Of a stretch of DNA of 64,000 bases, positions 34,282-45,499 are shown piece after piece. Both the position numbers and the translations under genes were made by a program. Positions within the stretch are counted from its first letter, which is position 1, and each line of letters begins with the position of its first letter. This DNA comes from Lentinula raphanica (Eukaryota > Basidiomycota > Agaricomycetes > Agaricales > Omphalotaceae), in NCBI GenBank assembly GCA_027919835.1, contig JANVFP010000030.1:248001-312000 (forward strand), written 5' to 3'. The notes below the pieces were generated by a model. It was given only the letters and a program-made list of their open reading frames with translations, searched no databases and was not told where the DNA came from.

Positions 34282-35963
34282 TTGGTCCCAAGAGCAGGAT
34301 AGCTGATAATGGGGGAACCGCTAACGAGGATATGAAGGGTGCAATTAAATGCTTCGTTGGATAGATCTAATGACCTAGTGACTTTATCACTGAACACTGA
34401 TCACCAATATACTTCTTATGTCGTTTGTCAAATGTATTTAAGCGAGGTGTGGGGCGTTGTCAGAGATTCCGCATGATCTTATACCTTAGAATGAACTGGT
34501 AGTCTTAAAAGATCTACTGGATCCGCAATACAGGTCAACAGAGCGAAGTGACACGGAAGTACAGATCTTTTGATCTGGACTCAAAGGGGGTGAGTGATCC
34601 ACTCAAAGGGTTTACAAGGAATGAGAGGACTCGTATAGATCAGACTTTATGACCACACAAATACTATCAGAACCAGGTTGAAGATCTACTGATCACCGAT
34701 CACAGGAAACCTTCACAGCTCGTATGGATCACCGATCACCACACGTCTGCTTGAACAGAGCCACCGAAACTCTGAACGCTCACTTGGAACAACCGAGAAC
34801 CAAGCCCTCTGTATCTCCACGATAGGAGTCTACCTTCGATTCAAATCTAGCTGAGACTTTATCAACTGACAAGATATCGGGCCTAACGAGATGAGAATTT
34901 CACAACCACTTTCGAAGACCGCCCGGCTTACAAAGCCTTTACTCCTCACGTATGAGAGCAAAGGTTAGCTAGTCAGAGAAACTGGGCACAAAACCTGAAT
35001 ATATTTTTTGTAGGCTACGTCCTTAAGTACTTCTACGAGGAGATCTGTAGCCAATTTACTATTTTATGGCATAGATCTATAGATTTGAGAGAACAGAGTC
35101 CGAGATCTGATACAAATAAGGAAAGATAGGACGAGAAACGATACAAACACCAGAGAAACAGAGAGTAAAAAGGATAAAAACAAGTAAAATGTCCATTTCT
35201 GGTGGTCCTTCGTCGAGATCTAGTTGCCTGACCTTCGAATCCGGACCTGGTCTGTGCGTCCATCCACATGCTGGTGGTTAAAGGGCACGGATAAGCTCCT
35301 GCACAGGTAACTCAAACGTTTCCTCATTTGATTCCGCTATGTGAACGGTTGTATGCCTCTCCAACTGAATGGGAGTACATATAAAGGGGGAAACCTGTCC
35401 CAATAGGTTCGTTTGGCTTCTAGCTTTCCAACGATATGCATATATCGAATAGATCCAGAGGTTTAACAATGGTGAAGTCGAAAGATCTACCCTTGCAACA
35501 CTCCTGGTCAAAGCTGTACATCTCAGGCGTCTATTTCCCATTTAGGAAACGTCCACATGTAACTGGGATGCTAGTGACTTTGGTTGTTTCTCCATTTAGT
35601 CACATTCCTGCGACCTGATCCATCCTGAAACTCGATCTAAGTGAACAGATCTGTTGAGTCTGGGCCTTGAATAATCCATCCCCACTGGTAATACGAATAG
35701 ATCTATTGGTTCTAAGCTCGTCTCGGTGCAGTATCATACTCAGTTGGCCATTAGGCGTTGAAAACTAAGTTGATAATCCCTTGATAGCTCATATCAGAGG
35801 TGGCTTTGTCTTGAAGGACTCCCCGACCAAGGGACTCGAGTGTTAACTCTTATTATTCGTCAGGATGTGTTTTCCTGTCTGGATCTGACGTCCTGGCATT
35901 AACATGATACAAGTTTGACTGTCAGCTCGGGCTCACTACAGTTCTTTAGTACTCTACAAGGCT
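34282..35963. other. Unassigned region
   Basis: No gene is supported. The sequence is rich in 'agatct'/'gatcac' words (for example 'gatcaccgatcac' near 34690 and 34728). A minus-strand frame at 35281-35541 reads coding-like (SPFICTPIQLERHTTVHI) without any known motif. It might be a decayed mobile element. Confidence 0.35.
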
Positions 35964-36194
35964 CTAATCGTTAAAATTAGGCCATTGCATGCCTGCACGC
36001 AAAATGGGCGTATTACCGCGAACATGGTTCCTGGAGGACAGAGTAGGAGAAGAGGCAGCAGATGGATCGAAGTCGTCTTCGACAAACTGACGCCAGCCCA
36101 CAGGTTTAGGCTTCAGACGGTGAGGCCTACCAAACATGCTCGGATGTGGTTGCGGGGATGAGTGATAGCTCTTGATTGTTGGTTCACGAGGCAT
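35964..36194 (-). CDS. Possible N-terminal exon of an unknown protein
   Basis: An ATG at 36194 opens MPREPTIKSYHSSPQPHPSM, then GRPHRLKPKPVGWRQFVEDD and SPTLSSRNH, with a GT donor (ggtaatacg) after SSRNHVR. The SSPT(L/P)SSRN string also occurs in the gene fragment at 32606-33015, so the two may belong to one gene or to paralogues. No function is recognised. Confidence 0.3.
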   Translation of the reverse strand: MPREPTIKSYHSSPQPHPSMFGRPHRLKPKPVGWRQFVEDDFDPSAASSPTLSSRNHVRGNTPILRAGMQWPNFND

Positions 36195-36424
36195 TTCTAT
36201 GCCAAAGGCAAGGGTGGTAAGTCACAGTTGGGTTAGGCTATAAATTCCACCTACCAAGAGGATGATGAACGTTGAGCAGGATCAGTCAGTGGCAATGTAT
36301 GTTGCATTTTATAGTGGCTTCGCTCCAAAGTTGTCCAAGCGGTGTGTGGTCAGACAAGCGTGGTTCCAACCTCGTTTTGGACATGCTATTGTGATGCGCA
36401 CTGGTGGTGAAAGAACTTTGGTCC

Positions 36425-36633
36425 AGCGTTCCAACGGCCAATGCTACACAGTTTAAGGTCATGCAGGACCAGCTTCAAATGTGTTCACACATGGACGTCG
36501 GTTTCTATCAGTTAGTACATATATTAGTCAAGCGTTCCAATGGCCAACGCTACGCAGTTTAAGGTCATGCAGGACCAGCTTCAAATGTGTTCGCGCATGA
36601 ACGTTGGTTTCTATCAGTTGGTACATATATTCA
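36425..36633. repeat. Tandem duplication, unit 106 bp
   Basis: 'agcgttccaa(c/t)ggccaa(t/c)gctac' starts at 36425 and again at 36531; units are about 93% identical over their length and include 'aaggtcatgcaggaccagct'. The upstream frame 36262-36456 ends in the first unit. Confidence 0.8.
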
Positions 36634-36819
36634 AACATTAGAAATTACAAGACGGAAAGATACAAGCTGTTATATGTACATATTGTCTGATGAGAGATAC
36701 TTCTAAGTGTGTCCTAGCTTGACTATGCGTCCATGCCCATCGATGTCGTAACCGTTGGTATTTCCTCCCGCAGCTTTACGCACAATGCACATCATCTTGT
36801 TCCCAGCTTCAGAATCTGA

Positions 36820-37296
36820 TCATGACTCATGAACCATGACAAGCGCATTGCCCGGTATTCTCTTCAGCACCGGGTCACCATCATCAATCTCTACAGAGAA
36901 TTGCTTTCTCTGCTCTGGGTGAAACTTTGGGCGCATTACCTGCAACACCCACAAATTTCCTTCCGCGAAGTAATTCGCCCATCGGACAAGCTTCCCTGTA
37001 TGTTTGCCTTCACATATGATGTAAAGACCACTCGCTGAATGACCCTTTGTGACTTTACTGCATCGAGGATTGGAAAGAATAGCTCTTGGATCCACTTCCC
37101 GTGTTGCCACATTCACTTTGAGGCCTCCTACATGACTGTCCTGAGTAGATACCACAACTTCACCACTGGACCCGATGTGCAAAGCAACCCAAACTGCATC
37201 CTTCTCAGAACGAACATTTACCCATATATCTCTTCCCCCAAGACCTTGGCAAATACGACGATCCAGAATCCAGTGCTTTGGTGGCAGAGGAGCAGA
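36820..37296 (-). CDS. Unknown protein, 5' part cut by E1
   Basis: An open frame of about 159 codons without internal stop: SAPLPPKHWILDRRICQGLG, DIWVNVRSEKDAVWVALHIG, GLYIICEGKHTGKLVRWANY, VLQVMRPKFHPEQRKQFSVE, ending LVMVHES. The pattern of alternating hydrophobics suggests a compact beta-rich domain. No ATG lies in frame on the upstream side before the E1 terminal repeat at 37297, so the start is lost. Similar short proteins occur in mushroom genomes as uncharacterised families, but no name can be given here. Confidence 0.5.
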   Translation of the reverse strand, partial: SAPLPPKHWILDRRICQGLGGRDIWVNVRSEKDAVWVALHIGSSGEVVVSTQDSHVGGLKVNVATREVDPRAILSNPRCSKVTKGHSASGLYIICEGKHTGKLVRWANYFAEGNLWVLQVMRPKFHPEQRKQFSVEIDDGDPVLKRIPGNALVMVHES

Positions 37297-37366
37297 CACC
37301 TGTAGCTGTAGGTTTTATGCATAATGAGTGGGCAACTGCCTGAGCCCTGTTTTGCATTACTAAGGG

Positions 37367-40300
37367 TAGTGAATGGCACGGGTGTGCCGGGTTGCCTCAG
37401 GTCCCGGGTCGGGTTGCTTAGTCGGGTCGGGTCGGCTGGGCATTCGGGAACCCGGCACCCAGGTAGCACACCCGGCACTGAGAGGAGGTCTACAGGCGGC
37501 TTCTCGGCTTCTCGATACTTCAGCAAATGTCATTTATTATGTACATGTAATGGGTAGGTAGACGGCGACGTTTCGAGAATCATTAAAAAAAATTTGTACA
37601 ACTCAGCTACAGTGACTACAGGGGCTACAGAACATGCCCAAACGAAGCAAGCCAGCATCTGACACAAATGCGACAAAAAAGCCAAAAAAGCGAACGAAAA
37701 GGACAAGGACCATACGGTCAGACACCGAAGAGGAACAACATGAATCAGCAGCAAGTATAGGTGGGCAGGATGACGACGACAATGATAACGATGATGTTGT
37801 GGACACGACCGAGCAAGTGAAAGAGGCGAAGGAGGCAGCTGTAGCTCAAATAAGTCAGTGGTCCCATACACAACAGATAGAAAAAGACTTGAAGAAATGA
37901 AAATCCCCTGTATACGCGTTCTTCCACGAAGAGCCAGAGATTGAATTTGCGAAGAACGACAAGCCAGGATACCTCGTGTATCGATGTATACAATGCGGCA
38001 AGAAGATACGACAAGGTGTGCAGACAGGAGACCAGGGATCTACAGGTAGGTCAGCCTTGTTGAGTTGAGCAAACATGTAGAACTCACGATTAGTATAGGG
38101 AACATGCGCAACCATGTAAAGAGATGTCGTGGTGAAGATGCTCTTGCAGCAATAAAAGAGAGTACCCTGGATCAAGCACGAGCTGCTGTCAGAGAGTTTT
38201 CAAAGGGGAAGCAAACGACACTCACCGCGGTTGTCACTACAGTCAAAGCCTGGTTCAAGACCTTCTCGACACGCTCCCCTGACAAGGAAAAGATTCAGTG
38301 AATCCAAACCCATTTCACTCCCTCACTAGACCCGTCCTTAGCTTTCCAACAGAGTGGTAACCGCATGTTGGGTGGCCAAATCGTCTCGCCCATTCCAAAT
38401 CGTGCAAGACCGGAGTTTTCGATGGCTGCAGAAAGAAGGACGCCCGAGCCAGTACGTGCCGAGTGAGAAGACCGTTGCGCGCGATGTGAGGAAATTATAT
38501 GCGGCTGCAAAAGAAAGTCTGGCCAAGGAGTTACAGGTGAGCACTCAGACAACCAAAGACGAAACTGGACGACTCACCGAGCGCTTCAGGAATATGAATA
38601 TTTGCTGCCCGTTGAGCTAGATTGCTGGACGTCACCTAATCACAAGGCGTTCATGAGTATTATTGCCAAAATACTCCGCAAAAGCAGGAACAACGAGACT
38701 GAGGAGCTTACCGGAATTCTACTAAATTTTGTCGAGCTCCCATGCTCCCATTCAGCGGAAAACATGGCCAAGGCCCTCATAGAAACTCTAGATGAGTATG
38801 GAGTTCGGCACAAGGTCAGTTTCTTGCATTGGTTTATAGTCGAATATAATGCTCACTCACCCTAGCTCTTTACCGTTACCTGCGACAATGCATCTGCCAA
38901 CACGGCAATGCTTGAGGACTTGGAGTACCAGCTCGAGCACTTTCTTGGCAAAAAGATGCACGTCCGATGCTTCACGCATACCGTAAACCTTGCAGCTAAA
39001 GGCGTCCTCCAGCCCTTCGAGTCCACGAGACGTAAGACGAATAATGATGAAGATAATGTGGCGATAGATGATTTGGAGGCTGACGTGAGCAATTTGGAAG
39101 GTAACGAAGAAGAGGATGATGATGAAGACAACGAGGAAGGGTTTGTTAACGTCCTGAACGAGCTGACGGCTGCAGAGAAGGAGACGTGGCAGCGTGAGGT
39201 TGCACCAATTAGGTCGGCTCTGTATAAGGTGAGTATGTTTGACAAATGCCTGACAAATGTCTGACAAATCTCTCACCCCTCCTTGACCCTGAACCTCGTT
39301 TCTTCTCTGCTTCCCACCACTCTCTCACCCTGAACCTCGGTTACTCGTTTCTCCCCTCTTCACACGACTCTTTCTCTACGTCTCTCATCTTCCTAGACAC
39401 GCCAAATCTCCTTCAAGATTATCTACTCGACGACGGATTTGCTACCGAAGTGGCGAGAACATATCGGCAAAACCAAGTTCAAAGGACAAGTTTTACCTCG
39501 CGACGTTGCCACACGGTGGAACTCCACGTACGACATGCTGGCTGCCTTCCTCGAGATGAAGGAGCCAGTAACTGCATTCCTGGATCGTTCATCTCACAAG
39601 CTGACGGATTATGTTCTGGATGACGAAGAGTGGGAGGCTGTAGAGGGGCTCGTGTCTGTGTTGAAGGTGAGACATCCTGTATATTTCTTTCAATCGTGTT
39701 CTGACGACGTTCTACAGATTCTCAAGGACGCAACAACTTTCTTCTCTACCAAGTCGCCGAGTGTCGCCACCGTGATACCGGCTATGGACATCATCGATGA
39801 AACCTTGGCCTCTGGAATCATCGACCGTACCAATCTTCCAGCACCTGTTCGGCATGCGCTCTCACTTGGCAAAAAAACTATGAATAAATACTACCAGCTC
39901 ACAGACGACTCCTACATATACCGAATGGCTATTGGTATGTATGGATGCCTACTAGTAATCATCTTACTGATATCTTCTCTCTGCAGTTCTTCACCCGTCT
40001 CTCAAGCTCGATTACTTCACCAAAGTCAAATGGCAGCAAACGTGGATCGACACTGCTGAAGCAGTCACTCGGGAAACTTGGGAGCAGACGTTCAAGTCCG
40101 CTGGTCAACCTCCTGTCTCCAGTTCTCCAGCTTCGGATTCGGAGGTATGTCTACCAGTCAATCGCATCTTCATAGCTCTGATTGTTTTATTAGGCTCCGC
40201 ACAAGACTTCAAATCTATTCTATAGCTTGATGGCAAAACAATCTCAGGTTGCTCCAGTCGCCAACGACGGAGATGAGCTCACCCAATACCTCGCCGACAG

Positions 40301-40978
40301 CTGCGTTTACTGTTCTGACCCACTCCAATGGTGGCTCATGAACAGGGCTGTCTATCCTACTTTGGCCAAACTTGCGCTGTCAGTTCATTCGGTGCCAGGT
40401 ACATTGTGTTGCCGCGTTCAAGTTTGCGTCTTCTAACCATTCCTCATCTGATTTGTAGCATCTTCTGTCGCTGTCGAGCGGTCGTTCTCTCGTGGACGCA
40501 TCCTTCTCCCGCACCTTCAGAATCGCCTTCGCGCGGCCACAATCCAAGCATTGATGTGCTTTGGAGATTGGTCGCGTGAGGATATTTTTACCAACGAAGA
40601 GCTGGTAGGTTTCTTGCTGGGCGAGACTGCTGTTGATGAGGATGGCATTTCTTTTGTTGATGCTGATTTTTTGTAACCTCGAACAATTGTCAATGTCTTG
40701 TGATTCTTGTACCTACTGTCAAATAATTGGTACTTTGTATTGTAAATAGTGGTAATGGTCAGTTCTAGAGCCATTGGAAGCCCAGCCCCTCCTTAGGCAA
40801 GGCTCCAGTGGCTCTCGCAACGAGTACCCGACTGCAACCCGACCATAACCCGACGTCAAAAAACCCGACACCCGTTGAGGCCGGGTACCCGGCACCCGGG
40901 GCTACGGGTACGGGTGTTAGCCGGGTCCCGGGTCAGGATGGCCTCGGGGATACCCGACCCGACCCGTGCCATACACTA
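37367..40978 (+). mobile_element. hAT DNA transposon, 3612 bp
   Basis: Terminal inverted repeats TAGTG(A/T)ATGGCACGGGT; 8-bp target duplication ACTAAGGG (37359-37366 and 40979-40986), the hAT hallmark. The unfilled site can be seen in E1 copy 1 (ttgcattactaagggcacttg). Subterminal GC-rich arrays of 'cgggt'/'acccg' lie inside each end (37375-37460, 40830-40970). Carries one transposase gene. Confidence 0.94.
37634..40676 (+). pseudogene. hAT transposase, multi-exon, one premature stop
   Basis: About nine exons. Order: Lys-rich N-terminus (MPKRSKPASDTN); BED-type zinc finger (CIQCGKKI...HVKRC, about 37990-38120); catalytic region with ELDCWTSPNHKAFMSI (first Asp, about 38620), VTCDNASANTAML (second Asp, about 38880), RCFTHTVNLAAKG; ATRWNSTYDML (about 39510); C-terminal dimerisation domain (DPLQWWLMN...YPTLAKLALSVHSVP, ASSVAVERSFSRGR, about 40320-40500). 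Ends at TAA 40674-40676. A TGA at 37898-37900 (DLKK-stop-KSPVYAFFHEEP) interrupts the frame before the BED finger. Unless an unseen intron removes it, this is a single inactivating change. The rest splices in frame, for example EKIQ-VVTACWVAKS across 38301. Confidence 0.85.
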
Positions 40979-41227
40979 ACTAAGGGGCACTTGCCCACTC
41001 AGCCAATAAATGAATATTTAAACTGGGATTAAGCACTGAATCAGGCCCCTCCCGTTGGGGTTAGCTATGCTAACCCCAACATCAGGGAGGGGTCTGATTC
41101 AGTGCCAAACATAGGCCAATAAGGGTTAGGGGGTTAGGGGTTGGGTTGGGTTAGGGGTTAGGGGTTTGGTTAGGGGTTAGGGTGGTTAAGGGTTGGGTTA
41201 GGGGTTAGGGGTTGAGGATATATTGAT

Positions 41228-41424
41228 CCTTCCCTACGATACCGCTCATATATATCTTCTTCAAGTTCACATTGTTCAGGAGAGGGAACATCCGGCATCA
41301 CCCACTGCTTTTGTGGCTGCCATGGTTCGGGTTTTTGGAATGAACAGGTCATGATGAAGATGAGAGAACCTTTTTGGATGGCTTTGACAGAACATGCGAC
41401 GTAGGATTTACCCTGGCAGAACCC
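41228..41424 (-). other. Gene-like fragment inside E1 copy 2
   Basis: A minus-strand ATG at 41352 opens MTCSFQKPEPWQPQKQWVMP, DVPSPEQCELEEDIYERYRR, running into the telomere-like tract. It is absent from E1 copy 1, where the flanking blocks are joined by a short A-rich linker. It looks like the first exon of an ordinary gene, either captured by the element or left between two element halves. Confidence 0.4.
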
Positions 41425-41680
41425 CTATAGGGGGTGTCAGTTTTTTCCAAAAATGGATATTTCAAAAGATACAATTAATTCTTTTTTTCAAAAATATTGA
41501 AAAATGTTTTTGCCTATATGTTATGCATAACATGTTGCCCAAGTTGTTATGCATTACATCCACTGCTATAGTGAGATATAGTGAGGCTTACTGAGGGGTA
41601 GGCAACTGCCCCTTGGTAATGCAAAACAGGCCTCAGGCAGTTGCCCACTTGTTATGCATAAAAGTTACAGTCTCAGCTGA

Positions 41681-42034
41681 ATATTTTTTGCATTTTTAAT
41701 GATTTTTTGGGCTATTTTTAGTACCTACATTGGCCCTACATCATTTTTTATCATATGAGGTCATTTGCTTACATATCCTGATCTGACCTAATCAGGCCAT
41801 TTTAGGTTTTTTATGAATTTTTATGAATTTTCGAGTTTTTTTAAAATATACTGCTTATTTAATATCTGGATGATTATAAATTACCCAAAACAGTAAATAT
41901 AAGCCATATGTGACAGGTGGTGACAGGCATGACCACCCCCCGGGGCCATTTCCGGGACCCCCTCCGGGTTATCACAACTATTTGCAATAGGTACCCGATA
42001 ACTTATCGGTACTTTTTACAAAAGTTTTACAGTA
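41681..42034. repeat. Outer E2 arm fragment (copy 2)
   Basis: Matches 32245-32600 almost base for base ('atattttttgcatttttaat' to 'cataaa...acagtatc') but lacks the palindromic core. Ends 'ttttacagtatcagctgaag'. Confidence 0.8.
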
Positions 42035-42134
42035 TCAGCTGAAGTTGATCAAAATCTGAAATGAACTCCTCGCATTATCAAAGACTGTCAACCCTTTTGC
42101 GACCCAATGCGTTGTAGAACGCGTGGAGTTACAG

Positions 42135-42506
42135 ATGGAGGCATTGGCTCATATTGCTGACAGGCCGATGAACCATCCTAAATATCGTGCACTGCCTCAT
42201 CCTGACTACGTCCCATGGATCCCACCCACTGATGCTTCCAAGAATTGGGTGCAGTTAGAGAAGTTTCTTCTGAGTCACGATCCTGAAGGCTTTCGCGGAA
42301 TTCATCAGCAGTTCGTGATTCGACTCAAGGAAATCAGTGATTGGTCGTCCTGGTCCGTTAAGATTGACCGATTTGACCATCTCTTTGGTGAAGAGTTGAG
42401 CGAGTCTGACTTGATATACACACTCCTGAACAAGATTTTTGGACAAGCTTGCCATCATTTTATCAATTGCCATTATAGTATCAATGTAGCCAAAAAATCA
42501 GAGTAG
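42135..42506 (+). CDS. Fragment of an unknown gene
   Basis: An open frame (also open upstream of this ATG to about 42100) encodes MEALAHIADRPMNHPKYRAL, HPDYVPWIPPTDASKNWVQL, EISDWSSWSVKIDRFDHLFG and stops at 42506. It looks coding but has no recognised motif. It lies between two palindromic elements and could be the last exon of a host gene whose beginning was displaced. Confidence 0.4.
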   Translation: MEALAHIADRPMNHPKYRALPHPDYVPWIPPTDASKNWVQLEKFLLSHDPEGFRGIHQQFVIRLKEISDWSSWSVKIDRFDHLFGEELSESDLIYTLLNKIFGQACHHFINCHYSINVAKKSE

Positions 42507-42613
42507 ACATTGCGTTGTAGCTTCATCTTACAATACACTCCTAATTGTATGTTACATCTACTTACAAATAAAATGAACTGTTTTCAAACGTTTACAATCC
42601 AAAGCTGGAGACG

Positions 42614-44894
42614 GACACACTAAAACTCATAACAGTACTTATATGTATTATACTTAACATAGTTGACAATGAGAATACTTAAAACAGTGTTATCAGTCAC
42701 TATACTTAACACACTTAACAGTCAAAAAGTCGGAACAATTGTTATACTATAACACACTCATAACAACGAGTTTTGGGCGCTTATGGGCGCTTATTTGGTG
42801 TTTTTGAGTCGAAATTCATTAATAGCACACTCAATCATTTTTGTCTGGGCTCTATACTGTGTCAGGATGTTGTCTATATTATATTATTCTAGATACAATT
42901 CAGAGAACTCGAAAATTCAACCTGTGGGGCTGGCTATATTGTGATCTTTTGAAATATAACAGTGTTTTATGTAAATGTCAATGCATACACCCATGTTGTG
43001 AAGTCAAACTGCTACTGGGTCATGAGAAGAGTCATCCTACAACCTATTCTATGCTATCTCTATGTGATACAGCCAAGAGATCTGTAATGGGGGTCATTGA
43101 ATATGACATCTATTGTTACATGTAAGTGTAGACATCTATAGTGTACATGAAACATGTACATGTATATCACAGAGTCCAATAGTCATAGTGAGTATCTGAA
43201 CCATGTCCAGACACTTCTAGTAGACTGTAGGAGTGATTCCCTCATCAACCACCATCAGCATACTTGCATTCAAACATGGACATATGCATTGACATTTACA
43301 TAAAACACTGTTATATCACAAAAGATCACAATATAGCCAGTCCCACAGGCTGTAATCTTGAGCTCTCCGAGCTGTATCAAGTGTATTATGATATAAACAA
43401 CATCCTTACACAATATAGAGCCCACAAAAAAATTATTGAGTGTGCTATTAATGAATTTCGACTCAAAAACACCAAATAAGCGCCCATAAGCGCCCAAAAC
43501 TCGTTGTTATGAGTGTGTTATAGTATAACAATTGTTCCGACTTTTTGACTGTTAAGTGTGTTAAGTATAGTGACTGATAACACTGTTTTAAGTATTCTCA
43601 TTGTCAACTATGTTAAGTATAATACATATAAGTACTGTTATGAGTTTTAGTGTGTTAGGTGTGATAAGTGCTAAGTGCATCAGGAAAAATCTATCTAGGC
43701 CCAGGTTGCCTGGAGACACCCCCAAAATTCCAGGCAGTTTCAAGTTCTTGAAATGATTTTAAATTAACCTTATGTCTTCAGGCTTACCTGAGTTGCTTTG
43801 GAAATCTTTGGAAATCTTTGAGAATCTCTGGGAAGCCTGAGAAGCCTGGGCTTTTGGGGGGTGTCTCTAGGCTCTTTGGGCTGAAAGTATTTTTCCTGAT
43901 GTGTACTGGACATATTGAGTAATATAAATTGTTCTAAGTTATCAAGGGTACTAGGTGTGCTAAAAATATCATGTACAATATATTTACTCCCCATATTATT
44001 CAGTTTGGTATGATTCTTGAGTGATATAAGTGATTGAGGGTACTAGGGGTGCTATAAATGGCATATACATGATATATACTAACTGTGTAGTAGATTTGGT
44101 ATGATTTGGAGTGATGTTGTTTTTCAATTGTGTCGTGTAATTTTTTTTATTTTGCATTTTCAGAGCCAATGAGGCACCCCTGAATTTTTTGAGTATTTTT
44201 TATGATTTTTTCAGATTTTTTGCTATCAGATGAGATCAAGTTCTATTTTTAGCCCAATAAAGGTACTAGGATGCTAAATATAGCATATACAACATATATA
44301 CTGACTGTATAGTGGATTTGGAATGATTTGGAGTGATGAAAATTTTTACACTTGTCGCGTATTTTTTTTTATTTTGCATTTTCAGGGCCAACAAGGCACC
44401 CCTGAATTTTTTGACTATTTTTAGGATTTTTTTCAGATTTTTTGCTACAAGATGAGATCATGATTAATTTTTACCTTTTTTGGTAATTTTGATGTGCCTG
44501 GGCCTGCAATAGACTCTATACCATCCCTAAATATTTTTTGCATTTTTAATGATTTTTTGGGCTATTTTTAGTACCTACATTGGCCCTACATCATTTTTTA
44601 TCATATGAGGTCATTTGCTTACATATCCTGATCTGACCTAATCAGGCCATTTTAGGTTTTTTATGAATTTTTATGAATTTTCGAGTTTTTTTGAAAATAT
44701 ACTGCTTATTTAATATCTGGATGATTATAAATTACCCAAAACAGTAAATATAAGCCATATGTGACAGGTGGTGACAGGCATGACCACCCCCCGGGGCCAT
44801 TTCCGGGACCCCCTCCGGGTTATCACAACTATTTGCAATAGGTACCCGATAACTTATCAGTCTTTTTTACAAAAGCTTTACTGTATCCTGTGTC
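42614..44894. repeat. Giant palindromic element E2, copy 3
   Basis: Nearly identical to 30561-32605 (centre near 43130), missing the outer left arm and interrupted by a 224-bp CATCAG element at 43678-43901. Right end 'ttactgtatcctgtgtc' as in copy 1; different flanking DNA follows in each, so that is the element boundary. Confidence 0.82.
43678..43901. mobile_element. CATCAG-family small element (copy g, 224 bp)
   Basis: Left end CATCAGGAAAAATCTATC, right end GTATTTTTCCTGATG, TG on both sides (43676-43677, 43902-43903). The empty site exists in the complementary arm of E2 copy 1 (30520-30545: complement of 'aagtgctaagtgtactgga'), confirming a 2-bp duplication. Confidence 0.93.
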
Positions 44895-45499
44895 CCATAC
44901 GCATTTTGCCGGCTCCCCCCTGTCTTCTCATGTCAGCTCTGTTTGCTCAACCTATCCGAGGGATTGCCGCCCCTTGTCATTAACTTCTGGTCACCATTGC
45001 GTATTGCCGAGTCGACAACCATCCTAGGCCCTTTTCCTTGGTTGGTACATATTCTTCTCGACCCAGACGAGTCAAGACGAGTCATGGCGGCTCCTCGTCT
45101 GGTGTCTTATGATACATTTCTTTTATTCTTACATTCCATTTCTGGTACTCGCAAACGGCCGGATCGACGCGTATCCACGTCGATTCGTGTCGTTTCGAGT
45201 CATTACTATTAATAATGCGTCGCCGTTATTCAATAACGACGTGTTAGCACGTCCCGGCACTGGGATGTGTCATCACAATTACTATTGTGGTGACACGTCC
45301 TCAAGCCGACATTACTTTAATACATAACTGCCTTATATATCATTACCTACTGAAAACCTATATAAGTAGGTACATTTTGTGTATCCGATCCCCAGATCGG
45401 TTATTCTCATAGGTTTCTCAATGGTTATTGGCTCTTTTCCCTCTCTCTAAACTGGTGTATCAACAAGTGTAACAATTACAAGTATCAACAACTCTTCTC
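44895..45499. other. Leader of the KDZ element, no gene seen
   Basis: Rich in 'gacgagtc'/'gtcgattcg'-type words and a short stem (45268-45298: gtgtcatcacaat / attgtggtgacac). Probably the 5' non-coding part of the KDZ transposon; its terminal repeat could not be identified. Confidence 0.35.

Larger units (their letters stand above)
37297..41680. mobile_element. Inverted-repeat element E1, copy 2 (split by a hAT transposon)
   Basis: Same terminal repeats, hairpin (41033-41105) and TTAGGG-like tract as copy 1. Differences: it lacks the 265-bp MITE (empty site near 41574), carries the 3612-bp hAT, and has about 195 bp of extra, gene-like sequence (about 41228-41424) where copy 1 has only 'agaccttaaaaaaaaa'. 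Right neighbour is the outer part of an E2 arm, as in copy 1. Confidence 0.72.

Noticed and set aside
37324..37561. Arg/Gly/Ser-rich frames at the left hAT end
   Set aside because: Produced by the GC-rich subterminal 'cgggt' repeats of the transposon.
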